Shown: in pieces, positions 1-8,786 of the stretch
How positions within the stretch are numbered: position 1 is the first letter of the stretch
Layout of the letters: each line of letters begins with the position of its first letter
The notes under the pieces: generated by a model
Told to the model about the DNA's origin: nothing
Seen by the model: only the letters and a program-made list of their open reading frames with translations
Databases searched by the model: none
Origin: an uncultured Acidobacteriia bacterium
GTDB lineage: Bacteria > Acidobacteriota > Terriglobia > Bryobacterales > Bryobacteraceae
Length of the DNA stretch: 64,000 nucleotides
Reading direction: 5' to 3'
Assembly (NCBI GenBank): GCA_903851195.1
Contig: CAINNJ010000008.1
Coordinates: 1-64,000 of the forward strand
Program-made: the position numbers and the translations under genes

Positions 1-2
1 AC

Positions 3-116
3 CTGATGGCACGAAATCAGGAGCCACGACGATACGTTTGGAAAGCCAAAGGCGAAGAAATCCTCGCGAAAATCCAGCGTGCCCGCGAAGCGCTCTCCTC
101 GGCACACGTTAAATGA
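3..116 (+). CDS. C-terminal end of an IS630-like transposase (cut by window start)
   Basis: An open frame runs from the window edge to a TGA at 114-116 and encodes about 37 residues. The segment RRYVWKAKGEEILAKIQRAR followed by a short basic tail resembles the last helix of IS630/DDE_3 transposases, where a P-F-x-W-x-K-T-A-E-x-I-L pattern is usual. The catalytic DDE core would lie before the window, so it cannot be told whether the element is intact. No terminal inverted repeat could be identified after the stop. The call rests on a short similarity from memory and is therefore modest. Confidence 0.45.
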   Translation: MMARNQEPRRYVWKAKGEEILAKIQRAREALSSAHVK

Positions 117-187
117 AGCTATTTGTCGGACATGACACTAGAGGCGCCGACATCGCCCGCCTGGCCGCACGGTTTACGATAAGCCTG

Positions 188-760
188 ATGACGCCACAGT
201 CCGCTCCGATCACCCGGCCCAGCCTCGCCGCGCTCGCCGCCGTTTTCGGACGTTACGGCAATCTCACGTTCGGAGGCGGCGGCGCTACGGTCGGCGTGCT
301 GCAGCAGGAACTGCAACAACGCCGCAACTGGATCACCCGCGAGCAGTTCCACCTCTGCTTCGGCCTCTCCCGCCTCACGCCCGGCACCAATATGCTCGCG
401 TTCTGCACCGGGATCGGCTGGATGACCCGGGGCTGGCGCGGCGCCGCGGTCGCCCTCCTCTCCGCCTCGCTGCCCGCTACGGTCATCGCGATCGCCGCCA
501 CCGCTCTGTTCGATCTCCGGAGCCAGGCGCCGCTGATGAAAGCCGCGTTCCACGGCGCGCTGGCGGCGGCCATCGGGATTATTTTTAACACCTGCTGGCA
601 GTTCACCGAATCCGTCCTGACGCGCGCCAACCGGGTCCGCATCGTTGTCATTCTGCTGGCCTCCGTCGCGATGCAAACGTTCTTTCCCTTGTCGCCCGCC
701 CGTATTCTGCTCCTCGCCGCGCTCGCGGGCGCTTTCTGGCCGGATGAGGGGACAAAGTGA
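188..760 (+). CDS. Chromate transporter, N-terminal-type half (CHR family)
   Basis: This 190-residue membrane protein matches one half of the CHR chromate/anion transporter fold (PF02417): an N-terminal F-x-x-x-G-x-x-T-F-G-G-G segment, a R-x-x-W-I-T-x-E-x-F segment and the T-P-G-T-N region, followed by hydrophobic helices. In bacteria with short-chain CHR proteins two such halves are encoded side by side and are thought to work together. The next gene is the second half and begins inside this stop codon (GTGA overlap), so the two are translationally coupled. I prefer the ATG at 188 because the residues encoded from an earlier ATG at 113 overlap the transposase end and look unlike the family. 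Substrate (chromate or another anion) is inferred from family only. Confidence 0.82.
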   Translation: MTPQSAPITRPSLAALAAVFGRYGNLTFGGGGATVGVLQQELQQRRNWITREQFHLCFGLSRLTPGTNMLAFCTGIGWMTRGWRGAAVALLSASLPATVIAIAATALFDLRSQAPLMKAAFHGALAAAIGIIFNTCWQFTESVLTRANRVRIVVILLASVAMQTFFPLSPARILLLAALAGAFWPDEGTK

Positions 761-1275
761 ACGTCTTCACGCTCTACCTGATCCTGCTGAAAGCCACCAT
801 CACCACGTTCAGCGGCCTGGCCTCGCTGCCCCTGGTGCGCGACGAACTGGTGCTGCACCGCCACGTGCTCACGGACGAACAACTGAACACGGCGGTGGTG
901 GTCTCCCGAACGACGCCCGGTCCGGTCGGCCTGTATATCGTGAGCGTCGGCTACTACGCGGCCGGTGTTCCCGGCGCGGCGGCGGGGTGGTTCGCCATGA
1001 CCACTCCGGCCCTTGCCATACTCCTCCTGCTGCGCTTCATCGGCCCGCGGCGGGAGCACCCGCGCGTCCGCCGCGTGCTGGAATCCATCGTCGCCGCGAG
1101 TGCCGGCATGCTGTTCGCCGCGTCCATTCCGCTTGCCCGGGAATCTCTGAATGACAGCATTACTGTCGTCATCGCGGTAATCACCGCAACGCTGCTGATC
1201 ACGAAGAAGGCGGATTCCGTGGTCCTGATCGGCGGGGCCGCCCTGGTGACCCTCGTGGCTGCCCGCCTGGCCTGA
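757..1275 (+). CDS. Chromate transporter, C-terminal-type half (CHR family)
   Basis: This 172-residue protein is the second half of the split CHR transporter. It has the family pattern near its start (T-T-F-S-G-L-A-S-L-P) and the T-P-G-P-V-G motif after a V-V-V-S-R segment, then three or four hydrophobic stretches. It starts with GTG at 757, overlapping the stop of the first half by four bases, so equal expression of the two halves is likely. CHR proteins move chromate out of the cell, or sulfate-like anions, using ion gradients; the exact substrate is not visible. The following histidine kinase begins some 160 bases later at the preferred start. Confidence 0.83.
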   Translation: MNVFTLYLILLKATITTFSGLASLPLVRDELVLHRHVLTDEQLNTAVVVSRTTPGPVGLYIVSVGYYAAGVPGAAAGWFAMTTPALAILLLLRFIGPRREHPRVRRVLESIVAASAGMLFAASIPLARESLNDSITVVIAVITATLLITKKADSVVLIGGAALVTLVAARLA

Positions 1276-1434
1276 CACGGCGCTTTCCGCAGCTCCGCCC
1301 GATTCCGAACAGTGACGTCCCGCATCCGCACAGCACCACCCCGCCCCGGTGCGCCGAAACGTCACCAATCAGACCCGCTGCCGGGCAAACACGGAACGAA
1401 CCGCTTCTTGCCGCGTATCTATTTCACGGCCGGT

Positions 1435-2589
1435 ATGCGGCGTTTTACAACGAGAGTTCAATTCGTGGAGTTCGGCCTGCTCTTCGGCGCATGGACGGCT
1501 TACGGCCTGCTGTGCACATGGCAGGCCCACTATTGGTACGCCTTCACGAAAACGCCCATGTCCTGGGCCGACGCGCTGCGTTTTGAGCTTACCTACGCCT
1601 GGCTCTGGGGCGCGTTTTCGCCGCTGATTCTCTGGTGCGCCCGGCGCTTCCGCCTGGAGCGAAACCAGTGGCCACGCAATCTGGCGATTCATTTCGTTTC
1701 TATGCTCGCGCTGGTGCCGGTGATCAAGATCGCCTTCGATCTGATTACCTCGCCACCTACCTCGCCCTTTCTGGCCTTCACCTGGGAAAATTTGCTCCAT
1801 TCCGTGCAGTCCACCTACGATACGGGCATTCTGCTCTATGCCGTAGTGATTCTGGTGGAACACGCCAGCATCTATTACCAGCGCTATCAGACCGGGCTCG
1901 TGAAGGCCTCCCAATTGCAAACGCAGTTGATTCAGGCGCAGTTACAGGCTCTGAAAATGCAGCTGCATCCGCATTTCCTGTTCAACACGCTCCATACCAT
2001 TACGGCACTCGTGCATGAAGATCCGGACATGGCGGAGCAGACGATTACGCGCCTCGGAGAACTGCTGCGTTTGTTTCTGGCGAACAGCTCGATTCACGAA
2101 GTGCCGCTACGTGAGGAACTCCGCATTCTCGAACTCTACCTGGATATCGAGCGGGCGCGTTTTGAAGACCGGCTGCGGGTCATCTACGATGTACCCGCCG
2201 CGGTTCGGGAGGCGACGGTGCCCAACCTGGTGCTGCAGCCTCTGGTGGAAAACGCCATCCGGCATGGCGTCGGGAAACGCGCCGGCCCTGGCTGGATAGC
2301 CGTCTCGGCGGAACGCAGCGGAGACATGCTCGTCCTGAGCGTCACGGACAATGGCACGGGATTGCAGCAGAATCCGGTGCAGGCTCTTCACCCGGGAATG
2401 GGCCTCGGAATTACACGCGGGCGGCTCGAATCGCTTTACGGGCCGCAACAATCGCTGGTCTTACGGAATCTCCCCGCCGGGGGAGTCGAGGCGCGCATCA
2501 CGCTGCCGTTCCGTGTCCGGCAGCCGGCAATCAATCCGAATCGGAGTGGGGACCATGTCGAACTTCAAAGTGCTGATCGTGGACGATGA
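1435..2589 (+). CDS. LytS/YehU-type membrane sensor histidine kinase
   Basis: The protein has about four transmembrane segments in its first 160 residues and then a HisKA_7TM-like kinase of the His_kinase (PF06580) class: the phospho-acceptor region reads Q-L-H-P-H-F-L-F-N-T-L-H, followed by an N-box L-V-E-N-A-I-R-H-G and a G-box V-T-D-N-G-T-G-L. Such kinases phosphorylate LytTR response regulators, and exactly such a regulator overlaps the 3' end by 35 bases. I prefer the ATG at 1435; an upstream GTG at 1312 would add 41 residues rich in Arg and Pro that do not look like protein. No extracellular sensor domain is visible, so the signal is probably read within the membrane helices. Confidence 0.88.
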   Translation: MRRFTTRVQFVEFGLLFGAWTAYGLLCTWQAHYWYAFTKTPMSWADALRFELTYAWLWGAFSPLILWCARRFRLERNQWPRNLAIHFVSMLALVPVIKIAFDLITSPPTSPFLAFTWENLLHSVQSTYDTGILLYAVVILVEHASIYYQRYQTGLVKASQLQTQLIQAQLQALKMQLHPHFLFNTLHTITALVHEDPDMAEQTITRLGELLRLFLANSSIHEVPLREELRILELYLDIERARFEDRLRVIYDVPAAVREATVPNLVLQPLVENAIRHGVGKRAGPGWIAVSAERSGDMLVLSVTDNGTGLQQNPVQALHPGMGLGITRGRLESLYGPQQSLVLRNLPAGGVEARITLPFRVRQPAINPNRSGDHVELQSADRGR

Positions 2590-3328
2590 GCGGCTGTCGC
2601 GGAGACGCATCCGCAGGCTGCTCACGCTGGAGCAGGAATGTGAAGTCATCGGTGAATGCGCCAACGGCGCGGAGGCGGTCGCCGTGCTGGCGGAGACACG
2701 CCCGGATATCCTGTTCCTCGACGTCCAGATGCCGGAACTCGATGGCTTTGAAGTCATTGAGGCGCTGACGCAACTGCGCCCGCTGATCATCTTCACCTCC
2801 GCTTATGAAGATTACGCGGTCCGCGCCTTCGAAGTGCACGCGTTCGATTATCTGCTGAAACCTTTCGACGGGCGCCGCTTCCTCGACTCGCTGCAGCGCG
2901 CCAAAGTGCGCCTGCGCCAGGAGCGGGCGGGGAGCGCCGATTCGCGACTCTTCGAATTGATGGAGAGCCTCTCGAAGAATCAGCGCTCCCCCGACCGCAT
3001 CGCCGTGCGCAACAACGGCCGCGTCGTCTTCGTCAAGCTTGAAGAGATCGACTGGATCGAGGCCTCCGATAACTACGTCTGCCTGCACTGCGGCCGCGAA
3101 ACCCACGTCCTGCGCGAGACCATGAGCGAACTGGAGTCCCGCCTCAACCCGGCGCACTTCCTGCGAGTGCATCGTTCCGCCATTGTAAATCTGGACCGAA
3201 TTAAGGAGCTGCAGCCGTGGTTCCGGGGCGATTACCGGGTGATTCTGCGCGACGGCACGGAACTGACGCTCACGCGCAACCACCGGGAGAAACTCGAATC
3301 CCGCCTGCTGCTCGGCGCGGCGCGCTGA
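2555..3328 (+). CDS. LytTR-family response regulator
   Basis: This is a 257-residue two-domain regulator. Residues 1-120 form a receiver domain with the acidic pair D10-D11, phospho-acceptor D56 (L-F-L-D-V-Q-M-P) and the conserved Lys in L-L-K-P-F. The C-terminal 100 residues form a LytTR DNA-binding domain (E-I-D-W-I-E-A-S-D-N-Y at its start, F-L-R-V-H-R-S-A-I-V-N in the middle). The ATG at 2555 lies inside the kinase gene, giving a 35-base overlap and tight coupling. LytTR regulators often control surface or secreted proteins; the large secreted Ig-like protein immediately downstream is a possible target, but that is inference from position only. Confidence 0.93.
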   Translation: MSNFKVLIVDDERLSRRRIRRLLTLEQECEVIGECANGAEAVAVLAETRPDILFLDVQMPELDGFEVIEALTQLRPLIIFTSAYEDYAVRAFEVHAFDYLLKPFDGRRFLDSLQRAKVRLRQERAGSADSRLFELMESLSKNQRSPDRIAVRNNGRVVFVKLEEIDWIEASDNYVCLHCGRETHVLRETMSELESRLNPAHFLRVHRSAIVNLDRIKELQPWFRGDYRVILRDGTELTLTRNHREKLESRLLLGAAR

Positions 3329-3534
3329 GGCGTCCGCGCCGTCGATCCGGCGAGTGATACCGGAACGGTACATTACCGCGGTTTAAAACGCCTTTTTGAC
3401 CGGTCCGGCCGGGAATCACCCTGGCGCGCTAAAGCAAGTCCCCTGTTCCGCCGATATGAATTACAGCGACCAGACTATCGGCCGCCTCGCGGCATGGATG
3501 TCGCTGAGAATCCCTTAGGAACAGGACGGTCCCT

Positions 3535-6500
3535 ATGGACTGCAAGCTGGACACAAGCAAGCTCAATCTCCTCAAAATCTTTGCCGCACTTCTCACGTTC
3601 ATGGTCAGTGCGGGCAGCCTCCAGGCCACAAACCTGATTACGACCACCGCAGCCACCGTGACCTGCAGCACGGTGACGGGTCCGGGAACGGCCGGAGTGA
3701 TCACCGTAAAGCCCTCCCCCGTTCTTACCCTGACTCATACGATCGTCGTTACGTTTGCAGCGCCGACCAATGGCCTGGTCGTCACGCCGGCCTCCATTAC
3801 GCTGGATAAGAATACCCCGGCAAACGGCGTGAACTTCAGCGTCAACGTAGCCGCCGGGTGCAACGGAGCCTCCACCGGAAACACGACGATACAGTTCAAA
3901 ACGAACCCCGATGGCGGCGGCGCGGCCAACGATGCCACGGCCGTGGTGACGGACACAGTGACAGCGACTGCCTCGGGCCTGGTCGCCGCGCCTGTGACGA
4001 TTACCTGTACGTACACGTCGGGCAACGGCGGCGCCTGGTCCCCCGGCCTCGCTCAGACCGTTTCGGTCTCTTCCACCGCGACGGGTGGCACGCCCTTCAC
4101 GGTGGACACGGTTAACAATCCTCCTGCTTCATGGCTTGTGCTCAATCCCGCCAATCCCGGCGGCGCCGCCGGGTCGCCCCCCGCCACTTTCACCGTGGCA
4201 GCCGCGCCCACCGCGGGACAGGTCAACGGTTGTGGCGGTTACACGACCGGCACCCACACGACCACGCTTCACCTGGTCAGCACGGGCACTTCGGCGCCGG
4301 ACAAACTGCTTGTGATCTCGCTCCAGATCGTTCCCCCGTCACCCCTGACCGCGGCGCCCCTCCTGTCTCCGCTTTCCCCCGTCTCGCTGTCCTACGTCAA
4401 GGGTTCGGGCACCGCGGGGTACATCGATGTGCGCGTCACCGGCACGGGCAACCCCGCGCCGTTCTTCGCCGTGAGCACGGCCAGTCTGCCCATCTGGCTG
4501 ACCGTGGATTCCACCACCGGGACCGTGCCGAAAAACATACGGTTCAGCACGACGACGGTTTGCGATTCGCTCGCCCCCGGCATTTATACCGCCACCGTTT
4601 ATCTGAGGGTGTCGGGCTTCGCCGACTACCCCGTTCCCGTAAGCCTGCAGGTCACCAACAAGGCGCCGAAGCTTTCCGTTGCCGAAGGCCCCACGCGCAA
4701 CATCAACTGGACCATCGGCACTCCCATCCCGACCGCGTTCGTAACGGCCGTTTCCACCGATTCCCCCATCCCTTATACAGTCACAACGGGTGGCACCCTG
4801 GCGCCGGTCGTCGCCTCTGCGCAATTATCCGGCCTCGCCTATAGTTTCGGCACGCCGATCGGTGTGAGCTTCAACCCGCTGATCTTCGCCGCCGCCACGC
4901 CGGGCAGCGTTCTGACTGGCACCGTTACCCTGACGTGGGGAAGTCCGGCGTCCACGATTGTGGTCACCTTTAACGTCAGCGTGATTTCTCCCGGCGCGAC
5001 GCTCACCTCCATGAGCCCGGCGAGCCTTCCGACAGCGGCGAGCGGTACGTTTACCGTCTCTCTGGTGGGCACCGGTTTTATTCCCAGCACCGATCCGCTG
5101 CAAAAAACCAAGGTGGGTATTCTGGTCAACAACGCGGGTAATATTCTCACGGACACCAACATTTCCGCCAACGTGATTAACGCGTCGAATATGATTCTGA
5201 CCATCACGGTTTCCGGCTCCGATCCATACATTCCCTGGTCGCCGTCCGGCGCGGGCGGGACCGTCTATATCGGCATCTGCAACCCCGTCGGCGGTACCTG
5301 CAGCGCGCCGACGGCGTCTCTGCCTCTGACCATCGGGGCCGGGCCGATCGTGCAGGCCGCGACCAGCGCCTCTACCTTCATTCAGGCCGCGACCCCGACC
5401 GTCGCTCCCTATGACATGATCAGCCTCTTCGGAGCCAACTTCTGCACCTCGGGCGGCACCGGATGCGCCAGCAACGCCGTTCTGTCGGGAGTGATCGATC
5501 CGGTGACGCTCCGTTACGGCACGACCGTCACACCCGATCCCGCCGTCTGCCCGCAAAACGTGACGGCGAACTGCGGCGCCAACCAGCGTCAGTTCTCGGT
5601 CTCATTCTGGTCGAGCGACGGCAACACCCTGCTGGGTAACGCGCCGCTGCTTTTCGCCACCAACGGTCAGGCCAACCTGATGGTTCCCGCCGCCGTGTCC
5701 GGCGCGGCCAGTGTCCTCCTTGTAGCCAACTTCGGCTATGGCACGGCCGCAACGACGGCCACCACGGCGAACACGGCCACCCTGCTGCACAGCGCGCCCT
5801 TCACGATGAACATCGCGCCGGTCAACCCCGGCATCTTTACCGTGGGCGCGGACGGGCAGGGTCCCGGCGCCATTCTCGACTCCAACTACAACGTGATCTC
5901 GGCCGCGAACCCGGCCGGCATGCATGCTACGGCCGCCAATTCCGATACGGTGCAGCTCTACGTCACGGGCCTGGGCCTTCCCACCAGCACCGGCGACGGC
6001 ACCGCGACCGGCACATTCTCCGCTCCCTCGGATTGCGTCGCGGCGGTCTCCGGTACGGGAAACTACATGGGACTGCTGAACACCGCAACGGGTGTTTCTC
6101 CCTCCCTGACGAATATCGACGGCACGATCATTCAGAGTTCCCTGTACGGCTCGCAGGAATTCCCTCCCTGTCTGGTGACCAATCCCGTCGTGACGTTCGG
6201 CGGCGTTCCCGGCGCGACTCCGGGGACGATCGTCGGCGGCCAGCAGGGCACCGTGTCCTATGCGGGTTTTGTTGCCAATGCGGTCGCCGGACTGTATCAG
6301 ATCAACGTGAAGCTTCCGCGTACCGGCACGTCTTACACCTCCGCCACCGGAAGTACTATTTCTTCGATTACCCAACCCGTCCAGATCCCCGTCCTGGTCT
6401 CTCTGGGAAATGGTCCGACTCTGAGTCAGGCCGGTGTTACCCTCTGGGTCGCACCCCGGCTCACTATGGCCAGCACCGTGCCGAACACACTGCTCGCCGG

Positions 6501-7299
6501 GAGCACCGACAGCGCCACGGTCGGCGTCGCCTACACCCGAACCATTGCGTGCAGCGATACCACCAACACACCCTGCACCTTCGCCCTGACTACCGGCCTG
6601 CTGCCAGCCGGCATCACGCTGAACACAGCCACCGGCGTCATCTCCGGTACGCCTCTCGCCAACACGGCGGGCTCGTATCTGGTCACGGTTACCGCCACGG
6701 ACTCAGCTAACGTTCCGGTCACCGGCACGTATACCTACACTATCGTCGTTGCCGGCGGCCTCTACCTCACCAACACCGTGCCGACCGCGGGTACCTTCGG
6801 AACCCTGCATAACACCGCTACCGTAACGGCCACAGGCGGCGTGTATCCCTATACCTACGCGATCACTTCCGCAGCCGTCGCGGGGCTGACCGTCAACGCG
6901 TCCACCGGAGTTGTCACCACCTCCGCCACCGTGCCCGGCGGCAGCTACCCGGTCACCGTTACCGCAACCGATGCCAACGGCGTCACGGGCACAGCGAACT
7001 TCACCGTCGTAGTGAATCTGCTTGTCGGCCACGGCGCGCTCTCGCAAGGCGACCACACGACGACGGCTACCATCGGAACCATGACGGTCTCCGGCCAGTC
7101 GGGCACCATCGTCTGGTCGTTGGTTTCGCCTCCCACCGGAGTGTCGATTAACCCCGGCACCGGCGTCATCTCCAACGACAACACCGCGTCCGCGTCCACC
7201 CCGACCGTCACGGTGGTGGCTACCGACACGGTCTCCAAAGCGAGCGGTTCGTCCACTTTCGCCACGGGCACGACTTCCTTCCAGATCACCATCAACTAA
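3535..7299 (+). CDS. Giant secreted Ig-like repeat protein with Solibacter-type C-terminal domain (TIGR03437-like)
   Basis: This 1254-residue protein starts with a signal peptide (about residues 1-31, ending S-L-Q-A). It continues with several BACON/Ig-like modules (about 35-480, with W-L-V-L-N-P and W-L-T-V-D motifs), an IPT/TIG-like segment (about 485-600), a long segment about 605-930 resembling TIGR03437 (A-P-Y-D-M-I-S-L-F-G, F-A-T-N-G-Q-A-N, A-G-L-Y-Q-I-N-V), and three putative-Ig (He_PIG) repeats from about 980 to the end, the first with T-A-T-G-V-I-S-G-T-P. It is Thr-, Ala- and Gly-rich with few charged residues, as expected for an extracellular adhesin or matrix protein. In Solibacter proteins the TIGR03437-like domain is usually C-terminal, whereas here Ig repeats follow it. 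No anchor or PEP-CTERM motif is visible. An AGGA lies upstream of the ATG. Confidence 0.88.
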   Translation: MDCKLDTSKLNLLKIFAALLTFMVSAGSLQATNLITTTAATVTCSTVTGPGTAGVITVKPSPVLTLTHTIVVTFAAPTNGLVVTPASITLDKNTPANGVNFSVNVAAGCNGASTGNTTIQFKTNPDGGGAANDATAVVTDTVTATASGLVAAPVTITCTYTSGNGGAWSPGLAQTVSVSSTATGGTPFTVDTVNNPPASWLVLNPANPGGAAGSPPATFTVAAAPTAGQVNGCGGYTTGTHTTTLHLVSTGTSAPDKLLVISLQIVPPSPLTAAPLLSPLSPVSLSYVKGSGTAGYIDVRVTGTGNPAPFFAVSTASLPIWLTVDSTTGTVPKNIRFSTTTVCDSLAPGIYTATVYLRVSGFADYPVPVSLQVTNKAPKLSVAEGPTRNINWTIGTPIPTAFVTAVSTDSPIPYTVTTGGTLAPVVASAQLSGLAYSFGTPIGVSFNPLIFAAATPGSVLTGTVTLTWGSPASTIVVTFNVSVISPGATLTSMSPASLPTAASGTFTVSLVGTGFIPSTDPLQKTKVGILVNNAGNILTDTNISANVINASNMILTITVSGSDPYIPWSPSGAGGTVYIGICNPVGGTCSAPTASLPLTIGAGPIVQAATSASTFIQAATPTVAPYDMISLFGANFCTSGGTGCASNAVLSGVIDPVTLRYGTTVTPDPAVCPQNVTANCGANQRQFSVSFWSSDGNTLLGNAPLLFATNGQANLMVPAAVSGAASVLLVANFGYGTAATTATTANTATLLHSAPFTMNIAPVNPGIFTVGADGQGPGAILDSNYNVISAANPAGMHATAANSDTVQLYVTGLGLPTSTGDGTATGTFSAPSDCVAAVSGTGNYMGLLNTATGVSPSLTNIDGTIIQSSLYGSQEFPPCLVTNPVVTFGGVPGATPGTIVGGQQGTVSYAGFVANAVAGLYQINVKLPRTGTSYTSATGSTISSITQPVQIPVLVSLGNGPTLSQAGVTLWVAPRLTMASTVPNTLLAGSTDSATVGVAYTRTIACSDTTNTPCTFALTTGLLPAGITLNTATGVISGTPLANTAGSYLVTVTATDSANVPVTGTYTYTIVVAGGLYLTNTVPTAGTFGTLHNTATVTATGGVYPYTYAITSAAVAGLTVNASTGVVTTSATVPGGSYPVTVTATDANGVTGTANFTVVVNLLVGHGALSQGDHTTTATIGTMTVSGQSGTIVWSLVSPPTGVSINPGTGVISNDNTASASTPTVTVVATDTVSKASGSSTFATGTTSFQITIN

Positions 7300-7328
7300 G
7301 GAAAGTCTTACGGACTGAGCACCAAAGA

Positions 7329-7370
7329 GAACGGCGGCCGGAGTCACCACTCCCGCCGCCGTTCTTTATT
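7329..7370. terminator. Strong bidirectional rho-independent terminator
   Basis: GAACGGCGGC (7329-7338) pairs with its exact complement ending at 7364, one mismatch follows, then GGAGT pairs with ACTCC around a CACC loop. This gives about 15 base pairs. The right side is followed by TTTATT and the left side by an A-containing stretch, so the hairpin can end transcripts from both directions. It sits exactly between the convergent stops at 7299 and 7389. Confidence 0.88.
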
Positions 7371-7388
7371 CCGCTTCGGATTTTCCGT

Positions 7389-8756
7389 CTACACGCTCTT
7401 CCGGTCCGGATGCACCCAGGGTTTCCGGTACGCCCGCGTCAGCAACCGGTTCGCCTCCGCATCGCCCACCACTTCCTGCTTCCCCGCGTCCCAGGTAAAC
7501 TTCCGTCCCGTCTTCATCGCCAGATTCGCCAGAATGCAGGATGCGGTCGAGATGTATCCCTGCTCGATATCCGCCACGGGATTGCTTCGCTTATCGATGG
7601 CCGCCAGCAGATCCATCATGTGATGCCGCACCGCCGGCGCGACATGCGTCTCCAGATCCTTCTCGGTCTTGTCTTCCGGGTACTGCTCGAACTCGTACGT
7701 CACGTCTTTATGAATCGTCTTCTCGCCCTTCCCGCTCGGGATGAAATCATAGGCGTAAACGCCCGCCTTCAGCGTTCCCTTTTCCCCATAAAACGTCGCG
7801 CCCCAGTTGTACTTATCGTCCGCCTCGCCGGAAGCGCCCCAGGTCCGGTGATTCCAGACAATATTCAGCTCCGGATACTCCCACGTGCAAACCTGCGTAT
7901 CGCTGATATTCGCCTTACTCGCCTTATCCATGTAGATGCCGCCATCCGACGAAATCCGCGACGGCCAGCCCAGTCCCAGCATCCATCGGGTCATGTCGAA
8001 CATGTGGATCGCCATATCCCCGACAATCCCGTTACCGTACTCGTTGAATGCACGCCAACTCCTCGGATGCGTCAGCGAACAGAACGGCCGCATGGGCGCC
8101 GGACCCGTCCACATCTCATAATCCAGGTTCGCGGGCGGGGCCGAATCGGGCGGATTCGCGGTCGCGCGCATGTGGTAGTAGCAGTGAATGTCCACGGACG
8201 AGATCTTCCCCAGCTTCCCGGAATCGAGAAACCGCTCCTTCGCCTCGACCAGGTGCGGCGTGCTCCGCCGCTGCGTTCCCACCTGCACCACGCGTTTGTA
8301 CTTGCGCGCGGCCGCGAGCATCGCCTGCCCTTCCGTCACATCCACGCTGATCGGCTTCTGCACGTAAATATCGGCGCCCGCCTTCGCTGCCTCGATCATC
8401 GCCAGCGCATGCCAGTGGTCGGGCGTCGCGATCAGGCAGATATCCAGCCCGCTCTGCTTCAGCATGTCCCGGTAATCGTGGAACAACTGGGGCGTCTTCC
8501 CCGATTTCTGCCGCGACGCCACCAGATCTCCGGCCGCGCTCAGCATCTTCGAATCCACGTCGCAGAGCGACACGACCTCCACGGGCTCCACCTGAATCAG
8601 GCGCAGCAGATCGATTTTCCCGTACCATCCGGTTCCGATCAACCCCACGCGCCGCGGCTTCCGGCCTTGTTGCATCGCCGCGGCGCCCGCCGCCGAAAAC
8701 GCCGCCGCGCCCGTCGTCCGCAGAAAGGCACGCCTGTCCAGTTCAGATCGCATCAT
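7389..8756 (-). CDS. Tat-exported Gfo/Idh/MocA-family oxidoreductase
   Basis: A 455-residue NAD(P)-dependent dehydrogenase of the Gfo/Idh/MocA family. The N-terminus carries a twin-arginine signal (D-R-R-A-F-L-R-T-T-G) and the Rossmann motif V-G-L-I-G-T-G-W-Y-G follows at about residue 37. The catalytic E-K-P motif appears as Y-V-Q-K-P, with Gln in place of Glu. Such proteins oxidise or reduce sugars, inositols or pseudosugars; Tat export of a cofactor-loaded enzyme is common in Acidobacteria and Planctomycetes. The upstream gene on the same strand, 30 bases away, is a sugar isomerase/epimerase, a usual partner in sugar conversion. Substrate unknown. Confidence 0.9.
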   Translation of the reverse strand: MMRSELDRRAFLRTTGAAAFSAAGAAAMQQGRKPRRVGLIGTGWYGKIDLLRLIQVEPVEVVSLCDVDSKMLSAAGDLVASRQKSGKTPQLFHDYRDMLKQSGLDICLIATPDHWHALAMIEAAKAGADIYVQKPISVDVTEGQAMLAAARKYKRVVQVGTQRRSTPHLVEAKERFLDSGKLGKISSVDIHCYYHMRATANPPDSAPPANLDYEMWTGPAPMRPFCSLTHPRSWRAFNEYGNGIVGDMAIHMFDMTRWMLGLGWPSRISSDGGIYMDKASKANISDTQVCTWEYPELNIVWNHRTWGASGEADDKYNWGATFYGEKGTLKAGVYAYDFIPSGKGEKTIHKDVTYEFEQYPEDKTEKDLETHVAPAVRHHMMDLLAAIDKRSNPVADIEQGYISTASCILANLAMKTGRKFTWDAGKQEVVGDAEANRLLTRAYRKPWVHPDRKSV

Positions 8757-8786
8757 GCAGAAAGTATATTCCCGAAAGCACTCCGC

